Of a stretch of 33,802 nt of DNA, positions 24,856 to 32,348 are shown piece by piece (position 1 is the first letter of the stretch; each line of letters starts with the position of its first letter). Both the position numbers and the translations under genes were made by a program. The notes under the pieces are model-generated. The model did no database searches, had not been told where the DNA came from, and saw only the letters and a list, made by a program, of their open reading frames with translations. The stretch is from Deltaproteobacteria bacterium (GTDB taxonomy: Bacteria > Myxococcota > Myxococcia > Myxococcales > 40CM-4-68-19), in NCBI GenBank assembly GCA_025358085.1, contig JANYKT010000116.1:1-33802 (forward strand), given 5' to 3'.

Positions 24856-26196
24856 TTAGCGCGGCGGCAAGCGGAGAAGAATCCGCTTCAGCTTTCGTCG
24901 AACACGGTTCCGGAGGCTGATGAGTTCGACAGCGGCTCTCCGCAGCCACGACCGCGGCGCCGCTGGTTCGAGCAGGAGACGCAATGTTTCGGCGTGCTCA
25001 AGCAACGAGGGACGGGAACCTTTGGGGCCCTCGAGGACCAAAGCCCAGGGAGTGGAAAAAAGATCCACGGTCGGCTCGGTTCGCTCGCCAACGTGCGGCG
25101 CGCGCACCCAGCCGCTGAAAAAAGGGTCTTGCTCGACCTTCTGGCTACCCGCGATTTCGTAAACCAGCGCTCTCTCGAAGCTGATTCCGTGCAAGTACGA
25201 AACGTCCCTGGATTCGTAGCTGTCCCAGTCCAGCCGCGCGACCGTCTGGGGCCGATCGTTGAGATAGTTGTCGGCTGCGAGCAGAAAAACGTCCAGTCCA
25301 TCGCCATGCAGGCGGTTGCACAAGAGCGCGTTGCCATTGCCAGCCAGCCGCGCCCCCAGCTCGACGAGGCGGGGAACGCCGTCCTCGAGCTTGACCTCGA
25401 GGTGAAACGGCGAGCGCCGAAGCCCGACCGCGGTCAGGACCGAGCGAGCATATCCCTCGAGAACGGGAAAGGCCGGGTCGCTCCGGCTCACCTTGTGCGT
25501 GAGCCAGTCGACGTTCCGGCCATTGGCCCAGACGCGTTGATAGCGGAAGACGGCGTTGACGGTGCAGGCGCCCTGCTCGTCGAGTTGCCCGTTCAGGAAG
25601 TACTCGTCCCCCGGAAAGAACTCCTCCAGGACGAAGTTTTTTTCGCCGGAGCCCCGGATGAATTGCTCGATGACCTCAACGGGTGTCCGGTAGTTGAAGA
25701 AACCGATTGCCCGGTTGCCGTATCCCGAGTTGGGCTTGAGCACGAACCGCTCGGGCAGGTCCTTTTGCGGGAATCCCGCTCCGTCGGATGTGAACCGCCT
25801 CGAGACCCCGATGTCGAGCCGCGGGCGGCTCTTCCGCAGATGTTCCTTCAGAGCAAACTTGTCGCGCAAGAGCGCAAGGACCGAGCGATGGTTCCAGCTC
25901 GAGCCGAGCCCCTCCAGCAAGGCAACACTGGGGGTAATCGCGACCTCATTGAAGGGAATCACTCCGGCGATGTCGCGCTCGCTGCGCAGGCGCTGCCCGA
26001 GCGCCTGCAAACCGCTCAGTGGAACGACACAACTCTCCAGGCCGCGCAGCTCGGGAAAGTCTCTGGCCGCCGCCCGCTGCAGCGCGCGTTCCGTATAGAT
26101 GCAGAGCGGGTGGTATCCGAAGTGGTCGGCCACCACCCGCAGGAAGCGGAGCGCGTAGTCGTGGAGTGGGTCGACGACTATGAAGTGCTTGGTCAT
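24856..26196 (-). CDS. ATP-grasp carboxylate-amine ligase family protein
   Basis: 446 aa. An N-terminal Rossmann-like domain starts MTKHFIVVDPLHDYALRFLR and has PFNEVAIT. The ATP-grasp part shows RFVLKPNSGYGNRAIGFFN (nucleotide-binding loop), FVLEEFFPGDEYFLNGQL (the lid strand with Glu-Glu) and HLEVKLEDGVPRLVELGARLAGN, where Glu residues and the Asn bind Mg-ATP. The layout matches enzymes that couple an amino acid to another amine through an acyl phosphate. The last about 120 residues contain a small beta region and an Arg-rich amphipathic tail (SLRNRVRRKLKRILLRL) that may touch the membrane. It is in an operon with the PHP-x-LGR protein and divergent from a second ATP-grasp gene 88 bp away. 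Confidence 0.85.
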   Translation of the reverse strand: MTKHFIVVDPLHDYALRFLRVVADHFGYHPLCIYTERALQRAAARDFPELRGLESCVVPLSGLQALGQRLRSERDIAGVIPFNEVAITPSVALLEGLGSSWNHRSVLALLRDKFALKEHLRKSRPRLDIGVSRRFTSDGAGFPQKDLPERFVLKPNSGYGNRAIGFFNYRTPVEVIEQFIRGSGEKNFVLEEFFPGDEYFLNGQLDEQGACTVNAVFRYQRVWANGRNVDWLTHKVSRSDPAFPVLEGYARSVLTAVGLRRSPFHLEVKLEDGVPRLVELGARLAGNGNALLCNRLHGDGLDVFLLAADNYLNDRPQTVARLDWDSYESRDVSYLHGISFERALVYEIAGSQKVEQDPFFSGWVRAPHVGERTEPTVDLFSTPWALVLEGPKGSRPSLLEHAETLRLLLEPAAPRSWLRRAAVELISLRNRVRRKLKRILLRLPPR

Positions 26197-26284
26197 TGGA
26201 GCGGCGCGCCTGGATTAGTAGCTGCAAGGCCCGGCACGGCACAAGCACTTGTCCACTGCCTCGCGGCTCCTGTACTAAAAGGCC

Positions 26285-27559
26285 GTGCCGGATCGCCAGC
26301 TTTTGCGACCTCCAGTCCTCCTGCAGACAGCGGGGGCGTACGGAACGCTCGCGGCGGTCAGGGCGCTGGGCCGCGCCGGCATCCCCGTTTTCGTCGCCGA
26401 TCCCTCTCGCTTCGCTCCGGCGCGCTGGTCAAGATACGCGAGCCGACGGCTGACCTGTCCATCCCTGAATCACCTGGCGAGATATCTGCGCTGGCTGCTT
26501 GCCTTTGGCGCCTCCCATCCTGGGACCGTGCTTTGTCCGACCAACGACGAGCTGGCCTGGGTCTTTGCCACGCACCTGGGGGAGCTCCAGCGCAACTTCA
26601 ACCTCGCGACGCCGCCTCCCGAGACGCTGCTGCGACTGCTCGACAAAGGGCGGCTGCACGAAGCGTGTGGGCTGGCGGGTCTGGCGACGATGCCGAGCTG
26701 GTTTCCGGGGACCGAAGAGGAGCTGGATGAGCCGCCGCCGGAACTTGCTTTTCCCGTCGTCGTCAAGCCACGGACACAGCTCTTTCATGGGACCCGATCG
26801 AAGGGCGGTGTGGCGACCGGCCCCCGCTCGCTGCGTGCGCACTGGCGCCGCCTGGCGCGCATTGGCTGCAACGAGCCTGGCCTTCGGCAATCGTCGCCCG
26901 AGCTCGCCGGTCCCTTCGTGCAGCAGTACGGCCCCGTGGCAACAGAAGGCGTGCTGTCACTCTCGGGATTCGTCGATCGCACCGGCGAGGCCTTCGTGGT
27001 GCGCGCGTCGCGCAAGGTCGTGCTGCGCCCGATGGAACTCAGCGTCGGCGTCTGGTTCGAGGCGGCCTCCGTCGATTCGGCGCTGGCCGAAGCGGTGCGC
27101 CTCCTCTGCCGGCAGACCGGCTACTTCGGGGTATTCGAGGCGGAGTTTGTCCGCTGGGAAGGACAGCCGAGACTCATCGACTTCAATCCGAGGTTCTACG
27201 GAGAGATGGGATTTGATCAAGCCCGTGGTTTGCCGCTCGCGCAGCTGGCCTATCTCAATGCGCTGGGCGACGAGGAAGGCGCGCGAAAACTCGCGCTGGC
27301 GTCGATGGACGACCGGCCCGTGAGACCATACCTCCACCGCTTTGCGCTCGGCCTCGAACGAGCCGCGAGCAACCGCCGGGTGCTTCTGGTCAGCCCCGAC
27401 CTCGTAGCCGCGCCTGCGGACGGGGCCGGGCTCGACTTCACCCGGGACAGCGACGACCCCTGGCCCGCGCGGCTGGACAACGCCAACATCGTCGCGGGGT
27501 ACCTCCGGCACCCGCGGTCCGTTCTGCGGCTCTTTCGCTCCAAGGCCCAGACAAGCTAA
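26285..27559 (+). CDS. ATP-grasp ligase family protein
   Basis: 424 aa. The N-terminal domain begins with QTAGAYGTLAAVRALGRAGI and PVFVADPSRFAPARWSRY, the pre-ATP-grasp fold seen in D-aspartate ligase-like and carbamoyl-phosphate-synthase-like proteins. The catalytic part has FPVVVKPRTQ, then FVQQYGPVATEGVLSLSG and a metal-binding block, VFEAEFVRWEGQPRLIDFNP, with Arg after the Pro (IDFNPR). This suggests acyl-phosphate chemistry on a small carboxylate. The GTG at 26285 has AAGG only 2 nt upstream, so the start is uncertain but fits the first strand. It faces away from the other ATP-grasp gene, and its last 4 bp overlap the convergent EEP gene. The two ATP-grasp proteins are not close copies. 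Confidence 0.83.
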   Translation: MPDRQLLRPPVLLQTAGAYGTLAAVRALGRAGIPVFVADPSRFAPARWSRYASRRLTCPSLNHLARYLRWLLAFGASHPGTVLCPTNDELAWVFATHLGELQRNFNLATPPPETLLRLLDKGRLHEACGLAGLATMPSWFPGTEEELDEPPPELAFPVVVKPRTQLFHGTRSKGGVATGPRSLRAHWRRLARIGCNEPGLRQSSPELAGPFVQQYGPVATEGVLSLSGFVDRTGEAFVVRASRKVVLRPMELSVGVWFEAASVDSALAEAVRLLCRQTGYFGVFEAEFVRWEGQPRLIDFNPRFYGEMGFDQARGLPLAQLAYLNALGDEEGARKLALASMDDRPVRPYLHRFALGLERAASNRRVLLVSPDLVAAPADGAGLDFTRDSDDPWPARLDNANIVAGYLRHPRSVLRLFRSKAQTS

Positions 27560-28584
27560 CGGCCAATTTCAGCGACAATGGGGCGGTGCCCGGCGACGTG
27601 GCGGGCAAGCACCTCGAAGGACACCGCGCGAAGACCCGGGCCCAGCAAGACGCGGTCGAGACGCAGCCACGGCAGCTTTGCCGGATGCGTGTATCCGAAG
27701 CCCCAGCCAGACTCGGCGAAGACGTCCTGCAGGCTGCCGAAGTATTTCCGCAGGAACAGGCTGCTCCCGGGCAGGTTTGTGTCGCCACCAACGAGGATCG
27801 GATGGGTCGCTTTTCGAATCGCCTCCGCAATCGAGCGGATCTGTTGCTCGCGAAAGCTGGCGTGCCCGGCGAAGCGGTCAGCGCGCTCGTCGGTGATGAA
27901 ATCGCGCAACCTTTGGCGCAGGCCCTGGTTGCGCTTCGCGCCGATCTCCTCGCGCGCGGACTGCGGCCGGATGTTGAAGACATCGAGAGTTCCCAGAGGC
28001 GTGTCGATCACCGCATGGGCGCAGGGCGGGCCGCTGCCGGAGGGAAGCCCCACTCCCTCCATCGAGAGCAAAGGATAGCGCGTCGCGATCGTGAACTGCC
28101 CCCGGCGCTGCACCGACCAGCCCTCGAACCCCGGGCCGCTCAGGGCTTCGTCGACGAGGTGCGAGGTCCACTGGAAGAGCGCGATGTCGGCGCGCGTCTG
28201 CAGAACCAGAGCGCGCAGGCCATCGACGCCGTCGACCGCGTGGGAGGTGTTGAAGCTGAGGACACGCACGCGGGGGCCGCCGGCAGGTGTCGTGAGATGG
28301 GGCAGGACGAAGCCCATGACGGGAAAGAGCCACAGCAAGAAGCCGGCACCGAGTGGCAAAAGGATACGGCGCCGGCCGCGCCGTGAGGCCGGCCACAACA
28401 GGAGCAGTCCGGGAAGCAGCCACAGGTGCCGCGGCAGATAGAGCAGGAGCACCACCTGCCACGCCGCCTCGCCTACGTAAGGGAAGAGAAGGAGCAGCGC
28501 GCCCAGCATGATCAGCCAGAGCAGCGCGGCCGCCCAGAGCAGCGCGCGCATTCTTGCGAGAGGCAAACTTGCAGTAGGGGTCAC
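27556..28584 (-). CDS. Membrane-anchored endonuclease/exonuclease/phosphatase (EEP) family protein, VanJ-like layout
   Basis: 342 aa. Three hydrophobic segments in the first about 100 residues are followed by an EEP domain: VRVLSFNTSH (metal Asn), HPILVGGDTNLPG (GDxN motif), WLRLDRVLLGPGL and AGHRPIVAEI (final His). The canonical Gln-Glu of the first half is FQWTSH here, so the metal-binding Glu is not where expected. Proteins with this layout (VanJ group) act on the periplasmic face and have been linked to undecaprenyl-pyrophosphate dephosphorylation. Recycling of the lipid carrier for the neighbouring glycan pathway would fit, but is inference. The GTG at 28584 has AGGA upstream; an ATG at 28551 is a possible alternative. 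Confidence 0.8.
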   Translation of the reverse strand: MTPTASLPLARMRALLWAAALLWLIMLGALLLLFPYVGEAAWQVVLLLYLPRHLWLLPGLLLLWPASRRGRRRILLPLGAGFLLWLFPVMGFVLPHLTTPAGGPRVRVLSFNTSHAVDGVDGLRALVLQTRADIALFQWTSHLVDEALSGPGFEGWSVQRRGQFTIATRYPLLSMEGVGLPSGSGPPCAHAVIDTPLGTLDVFNIRPQSAREEIGAKRNQGLRQRLRDFITDERADRFAGHASFREQQIRSIAEAIRKATHPILVGGDTNLPGSSLFLRKYFGSLQDVFAESGWGFGYTHPAKLPWLRLDRVLLGPGLRAVSFEVLARHVAGHRPIVAEIGR

Positions 28585-28652
28585 GCGCGCATCCTACCGG
28601 CAGGAGTAGCCGGACGGTACGGACTCGCATCGTTCGCGGTAAAGGGGAGTGC

Positions 28653-29864
28653 ATGAAGCTGCTCGTGTTGTCATTTCTGGTGGCGGCCTGCGCGCAATCG
28701 GCAAGCGTGTTGATGCCCGACGGCGGCACAGCGGCCGATGGCGGATGCCTCGGGTCCGCGCTGCTTGACGGACTTGGAAAGCAGAACGTCCTGGTTGGCG
28801 CATCCATGACGGATGCGACCTCGTCCGCGGCGACCTGGGACGTGCGTTACACGTATCTCTCAGGCGGCTTGTTCGACTCCCCGGCGCCGTGCACCTCGTG
28901 CGCCAGCGGCTGCAGGGCGCAGAACAAGTCCTGTGCGAACGCGGCCGGCGGCTGCGCCTGGTGGGGTTGCTATCAATATGATCAGGATCCGCCCGGCGCC
29001 TATGCGCGCAACTTCGTGACCAATGCCGCGACCGCCGGGCAAATTTTTCATTTCACTTATTACGAGCTGCTGCAGGCGAGCGGCGTCAGCGAAGGCGCGA
29101 GCGAAGTGACGCAGGCGGCGACCAACGCGAGCTTCATGACCCGCTACCTCGCGGACTTCCGTTTTCTGCTGCAGCAGATTGGCTCGCACGCTGCCTTTGT
29201 GCAGGTCGAGCCGGATTTCTGGGCGTACGCCCAACAGGTGAATCCTGACCCCCACCAGATCCCGGCGGCCGTTGCATCGGCGAATCCGACGGATTGTGGA
29301 ACCCAGGAGAACAGCATCGCCGGGATGGGCCGCTGCATGATCGCCATGGCGCGCAAGTATGCGCCAGGCGCGCGCATCGGTCTGCACGGGTCGGGTTTTG
29401 CGACCGGTACGGACGTGCTCCAGAATGCCAATGCGTCCCTCGACGTGCGAGGCGAGGCGGCCAAGCTCGGCGCGTTCCTGCTCGCGTGCGGCGCGGGGGA
29501 GTCGGACTTCATCACTGTCGACGCTTCGGATCGCGACGCGGGCTTCAACCACAAGTTCTGGGACGCCACCAATTCGACGCTGCCCAACTTCCATCAGGCG
29601 TTCGTCTGGGCGACGGCGCTGGCGGAGACCGTGAAGAGGCCGCTTGTCTGGTGGCAGGTACCGCTTGGCAACAGCACCACCACGTACAAGGACAATCGCG
29701 TCGATTACTTCTTCAGCCACACCGGCGAATTGGCCGCGGCGCATTCCGCAGGCATGTTCTTCGGCGCCGGCGCCGTCGGACAAGCCACGCCCGAGACGGA
29801 CAACGGCAATTTGATCGCCAAGGCCAAGGCGTACGTGAAGGCGCCGCAGCGACTCTGCTTTTGA
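28653..29864 (+). CDS. Secreted lipoprotein, probable beta/alpha-barrel glycosidase-like, Cys-rich
   Basis: 403 aa. A short signal, MKLLVLSFLVAAC, is lipidated at Cys13 and followed by MPDGGTAADGG. A Cys-rich patch at 80-106 (CTSCASGC, KSCANAAGGCAWWGC) probably forms disulfides. From about 128 onward alternating strand/helix segments resemble a TIM barrel: IFHFTYYELLQ, FVQVEPDFWAYAQQ, RIGLHGSGFAT, FITVDASDRDAG, PLVWWQVPLGN and AGMFFGAGA. Glu186 and Asp188 (VEPD) and Asp290/Asp293 sit at strand ends as in glycoside hydrolases, but I cannot assign a family. The ATG at 28653 has AAAGGGGAG upstream. It is divergent from the EEP gene by 68 bp and convergent with the cytochrome gene. Confidence 0.75.
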   Translation: MKLLVLSFLVAACAQSASVLMPDGGTAADGGCLGSALLDGLGKQNVLVGASMTDATSSAATWDVRYTYLSGGLFDSPAPCTSCASGCRAQNKSCANAAGGCAWWGCYQYDQDPPGAYARNFVTNAATAGQIFHFTYYELLQASGVSEGASEVTQAATNASFMTRYLADFRFLLQQIGSHAAFVQVEPDFWAYAQQVNPDPHQIPAAVASANPTDCGTQENSIAGMGRCMIAMARKYAPGARIGLHGSGFATGTDVLQNANASLDVRGEAAKLGAFLLACGAGESDFITVDASDRDAGFNHKFWDATNSTLPNFHQAFVWATALAETVKRPLVWWQVPLGNSTTTYKDNRVDYFFSHTGELAAAHSAGMFFGAGAVGQATPETDNGNLIAKAKAYVKAPQRLCF

Positions 29865-29865
29865 A

Positions 29866-29899
29866 CGACGCTGGCGAGCGACGCTGGCGAGCGACGCTG
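29866..29899 (+). repeat. Short tandem repeat, 13-bp unit x 2.6
   Basis: The unit CGACGCTGGCGAG occurs twice in full and then as an 8-bp partial copy, starting 2 bp after the stop codon of the barrel lipoprotein gene. It is non-coding in this position and probably a replication-slippage product. Confidence 0.85.
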
Positions 29900-29981
29900 T
29901 TGTTCGCATTGCGGGCAGCTGTAAAGTGAAACGCTGATCAACGCGGATCTTCAAACAGGTTTCCTCGCGGACGCAGCGTGA

Positions 29982-30178
29982 AGGCAGCTTTTCTGGTCCG
30001 GCAGAGAGCTCCCGTGCTGGCCGACACGGGAGTTGGTCAATTGCCGCGGCCGCTACGACCTGGACGGCGGCGGCCCCGCGCAAATGGAATGCGAGCAGGA
30101 TCCGTACTTCGCCCGGCTCGGCTCTTTGGCCTGCTTCGTCAGCGATCGAATGCGCCCGCCGACCACTGCGCCTTCAGG
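29982..30178 (+). pseudogene. Possible gene remnant in the 314-bp intergenic region
   Basis: The stretch between the barrel lipoprotein (ends 29864) and the cytochrome (ends 30179) has no complete gene I can support. One plus-strand frame, open from 29982, shows coding-like codon use with G/C third positions. It reads, among other things, CRGRYDLDGGGPAQMECEQD followed by PYFARLGSLACFVSDRM, and continues without a stop into the cytochrome region. It has no start with a ribosome site. It may be a decayed C-terminal fragment of a secreted protein, or chance. The rest of the region holds the 13-bp tandem repeat and the hairpin at 30007-30034. Confidence 0.25.
30007..30034. terminator. Hairpin between convergent genes
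   Basis: AGCTCCCGTG (30007-30016) pairs with CACGGGAGTT (30025-30034) over 10 bp, including one G-U pair, with an 8-nt loop. It lies between the 3' ends of two convergent genes. No T-tract follows on either strand, so it would be an atypical or factor-assisted bidirectional terminator. Confidence 0.4.
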
Positions 30179-31912
30179 TCAACCGGGTGGGCCGTTCGGG
30201 TGGCACACGAGGCAGGTCGAGGTCGCCATCTTTCCCTGGATGTGCGGGAACACCCAGGCCCCGCTCGAGCCGTTACCGCCCGAGCCGATGCGCAGATAGG
30301 CGTCCCCGGTGGTGACATGCGAAATGCCCGCCGGCACCGTGTGACACTGATTGCAATCGATGGGATAGAAATGATTCGGATAGGTCACGGTACGCGAGTT
30401 GCCACTGAAGTATGCATAAACGCTCGCGAGCGTGAATGGCCGCAGATCGCCGGCGCCGGCTGATTCGCTGACCGCGTTGTTCCACCCGGTCCCGACCAGA
30501 TTGCTTCCGGCCTCGTGGCAGGCCGCGCAGCTGGCGGTGGCCAAAGGGGAGGCGTGGTCATAGCCATTGGCGTTCTTGCCGCCCGAAGCGTCTGCGTGAC
30601 AGGTGGTGCAGGAGGTGCCCGCACTCAGCGTGGGATGAGGAAGATTATTGATACCTCCCTGTGTGGCAGGCGCCGCTGCCGGCGGCTGCGGTATGGGGAA
30701 TCCGCCCACGGTAATGAATTGCGGGCTGGCGCTCGCGCCGAGCCAGTCAGGCGCTGCCGCGGTGCCGGTTCCAGGTAGCGCGTGACAGGAGTTGCAATCG
30801 GTGAGCGCCCCCGGCGCGGTATGGTCGAAGGGCGACTTGGCGACGGGCCTCGAGTTGGCGTGGCAATCAATGCAGGAGCCTGGCTGCGGCGCGAGCGCCT
30901 GGGTCAACGAAAAGTGGAAGAGAGCGGGACCCGTTCCGGAGCGGCCCGTTCCCCACTTGGCCCGGGAGGTTTGCGAAGGCGCCACGTGACAAACGGCGCA
31001 GTCGTTCGCGACCAGCGGGGCCGGGGTCGGTTGAAGGTTGAGCCAGGCGACGGCGTCGTGCTTCATCTCCCCTGAAGGCGGAGCCCGCCCGGGATTGGTC
31101 GCGAGGGGGCCGACGAAGCCAGCCGGTACCGAGCCCGCATGACATTCGAGACAGCCGGTGGGCTGGGCCAGTCCGAGGTTCGCAAGCGAGGCGTGGAACT
31201 CGCCAGGATAGTAAGTGCCAGTATTCGCTTTCAGATGACAATTGAGGCAGCTGCTGAATGCGCCTGCGGGCGTGCTGGTGGTGCCGTGATTCATCGGCAT
31301 TGGCAACAACTCGGTGCGCGGAGTGAGCGAGGCAATGAAGATCCCCGAATAAGCAGGGACCAAAGCTTCGACAGAGACGCTGCGGGACGGGTCACTCGGT
31401 GTGCCGGCAGGGCCCGTGCTCCGGGTCCAGTCTGCGGTTGTATGGCACGCGGCGCAGTCTGCGCCAACCATCGGCGGGTGCGTCGAGCCGCTCACCGGCA
31501 AGGCAGCGAATGCCGCACCGACATCGTGGCAGGAGGCGCAGTTCGCGGTGATTCCGGGGTGACTGAAGACTTGTTTGCCCCCGTCGGCTGCCTGGTGGCA
31601 CGAATAGCAGGCCGCGCTTGAATAACTATAGTTGCTGACGGCGCGGTGCACCGAGTCGGTGGGCGCCTGTTGGTGCACGTGGCAGCCGAGGCAGTCGAAT
31701 TGTTTGAAGGTCGGGAATGCCCCATGGCAGGTATTGCAATCTTGCGCATGCGGTCCGCTCGCGATGGCAAAGAAGGTGTGATTCGACGCGTTGACCGCGG
31801 GATTGCGCGGCGCCTCACGCCCAGCCGGACTGCACGCGGCGAGCGCCAGAAGCAGCGCCCCGAGCGAAATAGCCCGGACTCGTGAGCTTGTTTTGTGACA
31901 GTAAACGATCAT
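30179..31912 (-). CDS. 14-haem c-type cytochrome lipoprotein
   Basis: 577 aa. The signal peptide with lipobox LALAAC is lipidated at about Cys27. I count fourteen CXXCH motifs spread evenly through the chain: CNTCH, CLGCH, CYSCH, CASCH, CAACH, CLNCH, CLECH, CAVCH, CIDCH, CNSCH, CTTCH, CAACH, CNQCH and CLVCH. Many are preceded by conserved His residues that can serve as second axial ligands. Spacers are rich in Gly, Ala, Pro and Thr, as in large extracellular electron-transfer cytochromes of Anaeromyxobacter and Geobacter. The lipid anchor places it at a membrane surface. The ATG at 31912 has GAGGG at 6 nt spacing, and a sigma-70-like promoter lies upstream. No porin or inner-membrane partner is visible in the window. 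Confidence 0.92.
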   Translation of the reverse strand: MIVYCHKTSSRVRAISLGALLLALAACSPAGREAPRNPAVNASNHTFFAIASGPHAQDCNTCHGAFPTFKQFDCLGCHVHQQAPTDSVHRAVSNYSYSSAACYSCHQAADGGKQVFSHPGITANCASCHDVGAAFAALPVSGSTHPPMVGADCAACHTTADWTRSTGPAGTPSDPSRSVSVEALVPAYSGIFIASLTPRTELLPMPMNHGTTSTPAGAFSSCLNCHLKANTGTYYPGEFHASLANLGLAQPTGCLECHAGSVPAGFVGPLATNPGRAPPSGEMKHDAVAWLNLQPTPAPLVANDCAVCHVAPSQTSRAKWGTGRSGTGPALFHFSLTQALAPQPGSCIDCHANSRPVAKSPFDHTAPGALTDCNSCHALPGTGTAAAPDWLGASASPQFITVGGFPIPQPPAAAPATQGGINNLPHPTLSAGTSCTTCHADASGGKNANGYDHASPLATASCAACHEAGSNLVGTGWNNAVSESAGAGDLRPFTLASVYAYFSGNSRTVTYPNHFYPIDCNQCHTVPAGISHVTTGDAYLRIGSGGNGSSGAWVFPHIQGKMATSTCLVCHPNGPPG

Positions 31913-31939
31913 CCGAGGCCCTCTACCAAGCGTTGGAAT

Positions 31940-31969
31940 CTTATAAGCCCCTCGCCGGCCTGGTGTCAC
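31940..31969 (-). promoter_or_regulatory. Sigma-70-like promoter of the 14-haem cytochrome gene
   Basis: On the minus strand GTGACA (31969-31964, five of six matches to TTGACA) is followed after 18 bp by TATAAG (31945-31940, five of six matches to TATAAT). The ATG at 31912 lies 27 nt further on. This is an unusually good match in GC-rich DNA and indicates that the cytochrome has its own transcript. The -35 box overlaps the stop codon of the small upstream ORF. Confidence 0.6.
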
Positions 31970-32286
31970 GGAAGGACCGCCTGTTGTTGGCTATCGGGCG
32001 CATTCGTCCAGTCCGGTGGATTCAACGAGTCACCTGTGACTTTTCTTGCTGCCTCCGTTCCGGTTTGCCGGTTGATTCGGATTTCGGTCATCATGCTGCT
32101 GAAGTTTTCGGCGTCCTCCGAGAGGTGATCAAGGTTCGTGCTCTTGATCGAGTTCATCAGGAAGCTGGTATTGCCGCCAGCCACGTCGCGCAGCAGCACG
32201 GTGTGCTGCTCGAAGAGGTCCGGCCGCATGATCATGCCGGGATTGCCGAGCGAGCGGAAGAACTCGTCATCTTCGTCAATGGCCAT
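31966..32286 (-). CDS. Small protein of unknown function (106 aa)
   Basis: No family recognised. The first about 70 residues, beginning MAIDEDDEFFRSLGNPGM and including MIMRPDLFEQHTVLLRDVAG, use codons with strong G/C third-position bias. The region is therefore very probably coding. The last about 30 residues (after EIRINRQTG) have more A/T-rich third positions, which may mark a truncated or frameshifted 3' end. The ATG at 32286 lacks a clear ribosome site, and the frame stays open upstream into the pxpA 3' end. No signal peptide or membrane helix is seen. It lies 62 bp after pxpA on the same strand and could be read through from that operon. Confidence 0.5.
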   Translation of the reverse strand: MAIDEDDEFFRSLGNPGMIMRPDLFEQHTVLLRDVAGGNTSFLMNSIKSTNLDHLSEDAENFSSMMTEIRINRQTGTEAARKVTGDSLNPPDWTNAPDSQQQAVLP

Positions 32287-32348
32287 CAAGGGTGCTGGTG
32301 CGCTACCGGCGAGCACGGCACGGGGAGTTGCGTATGGTGTCCCCAATC

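Noticed and set aside
24040-26730. 896-codon plus-strand frame running across four genes
   Set aside because: It overlaps the GMC end, the 247-aa gene, both ATP-grasp genes and their divergent promoter region; no domain is seen.
28860-30083. 407-codon minus-strand frame over the barrel lipoprotein gene
   Set aside because: Antisense to a protein with signal peptide and lipobox; no motif, and its start lies in the intergenic hairpin region.
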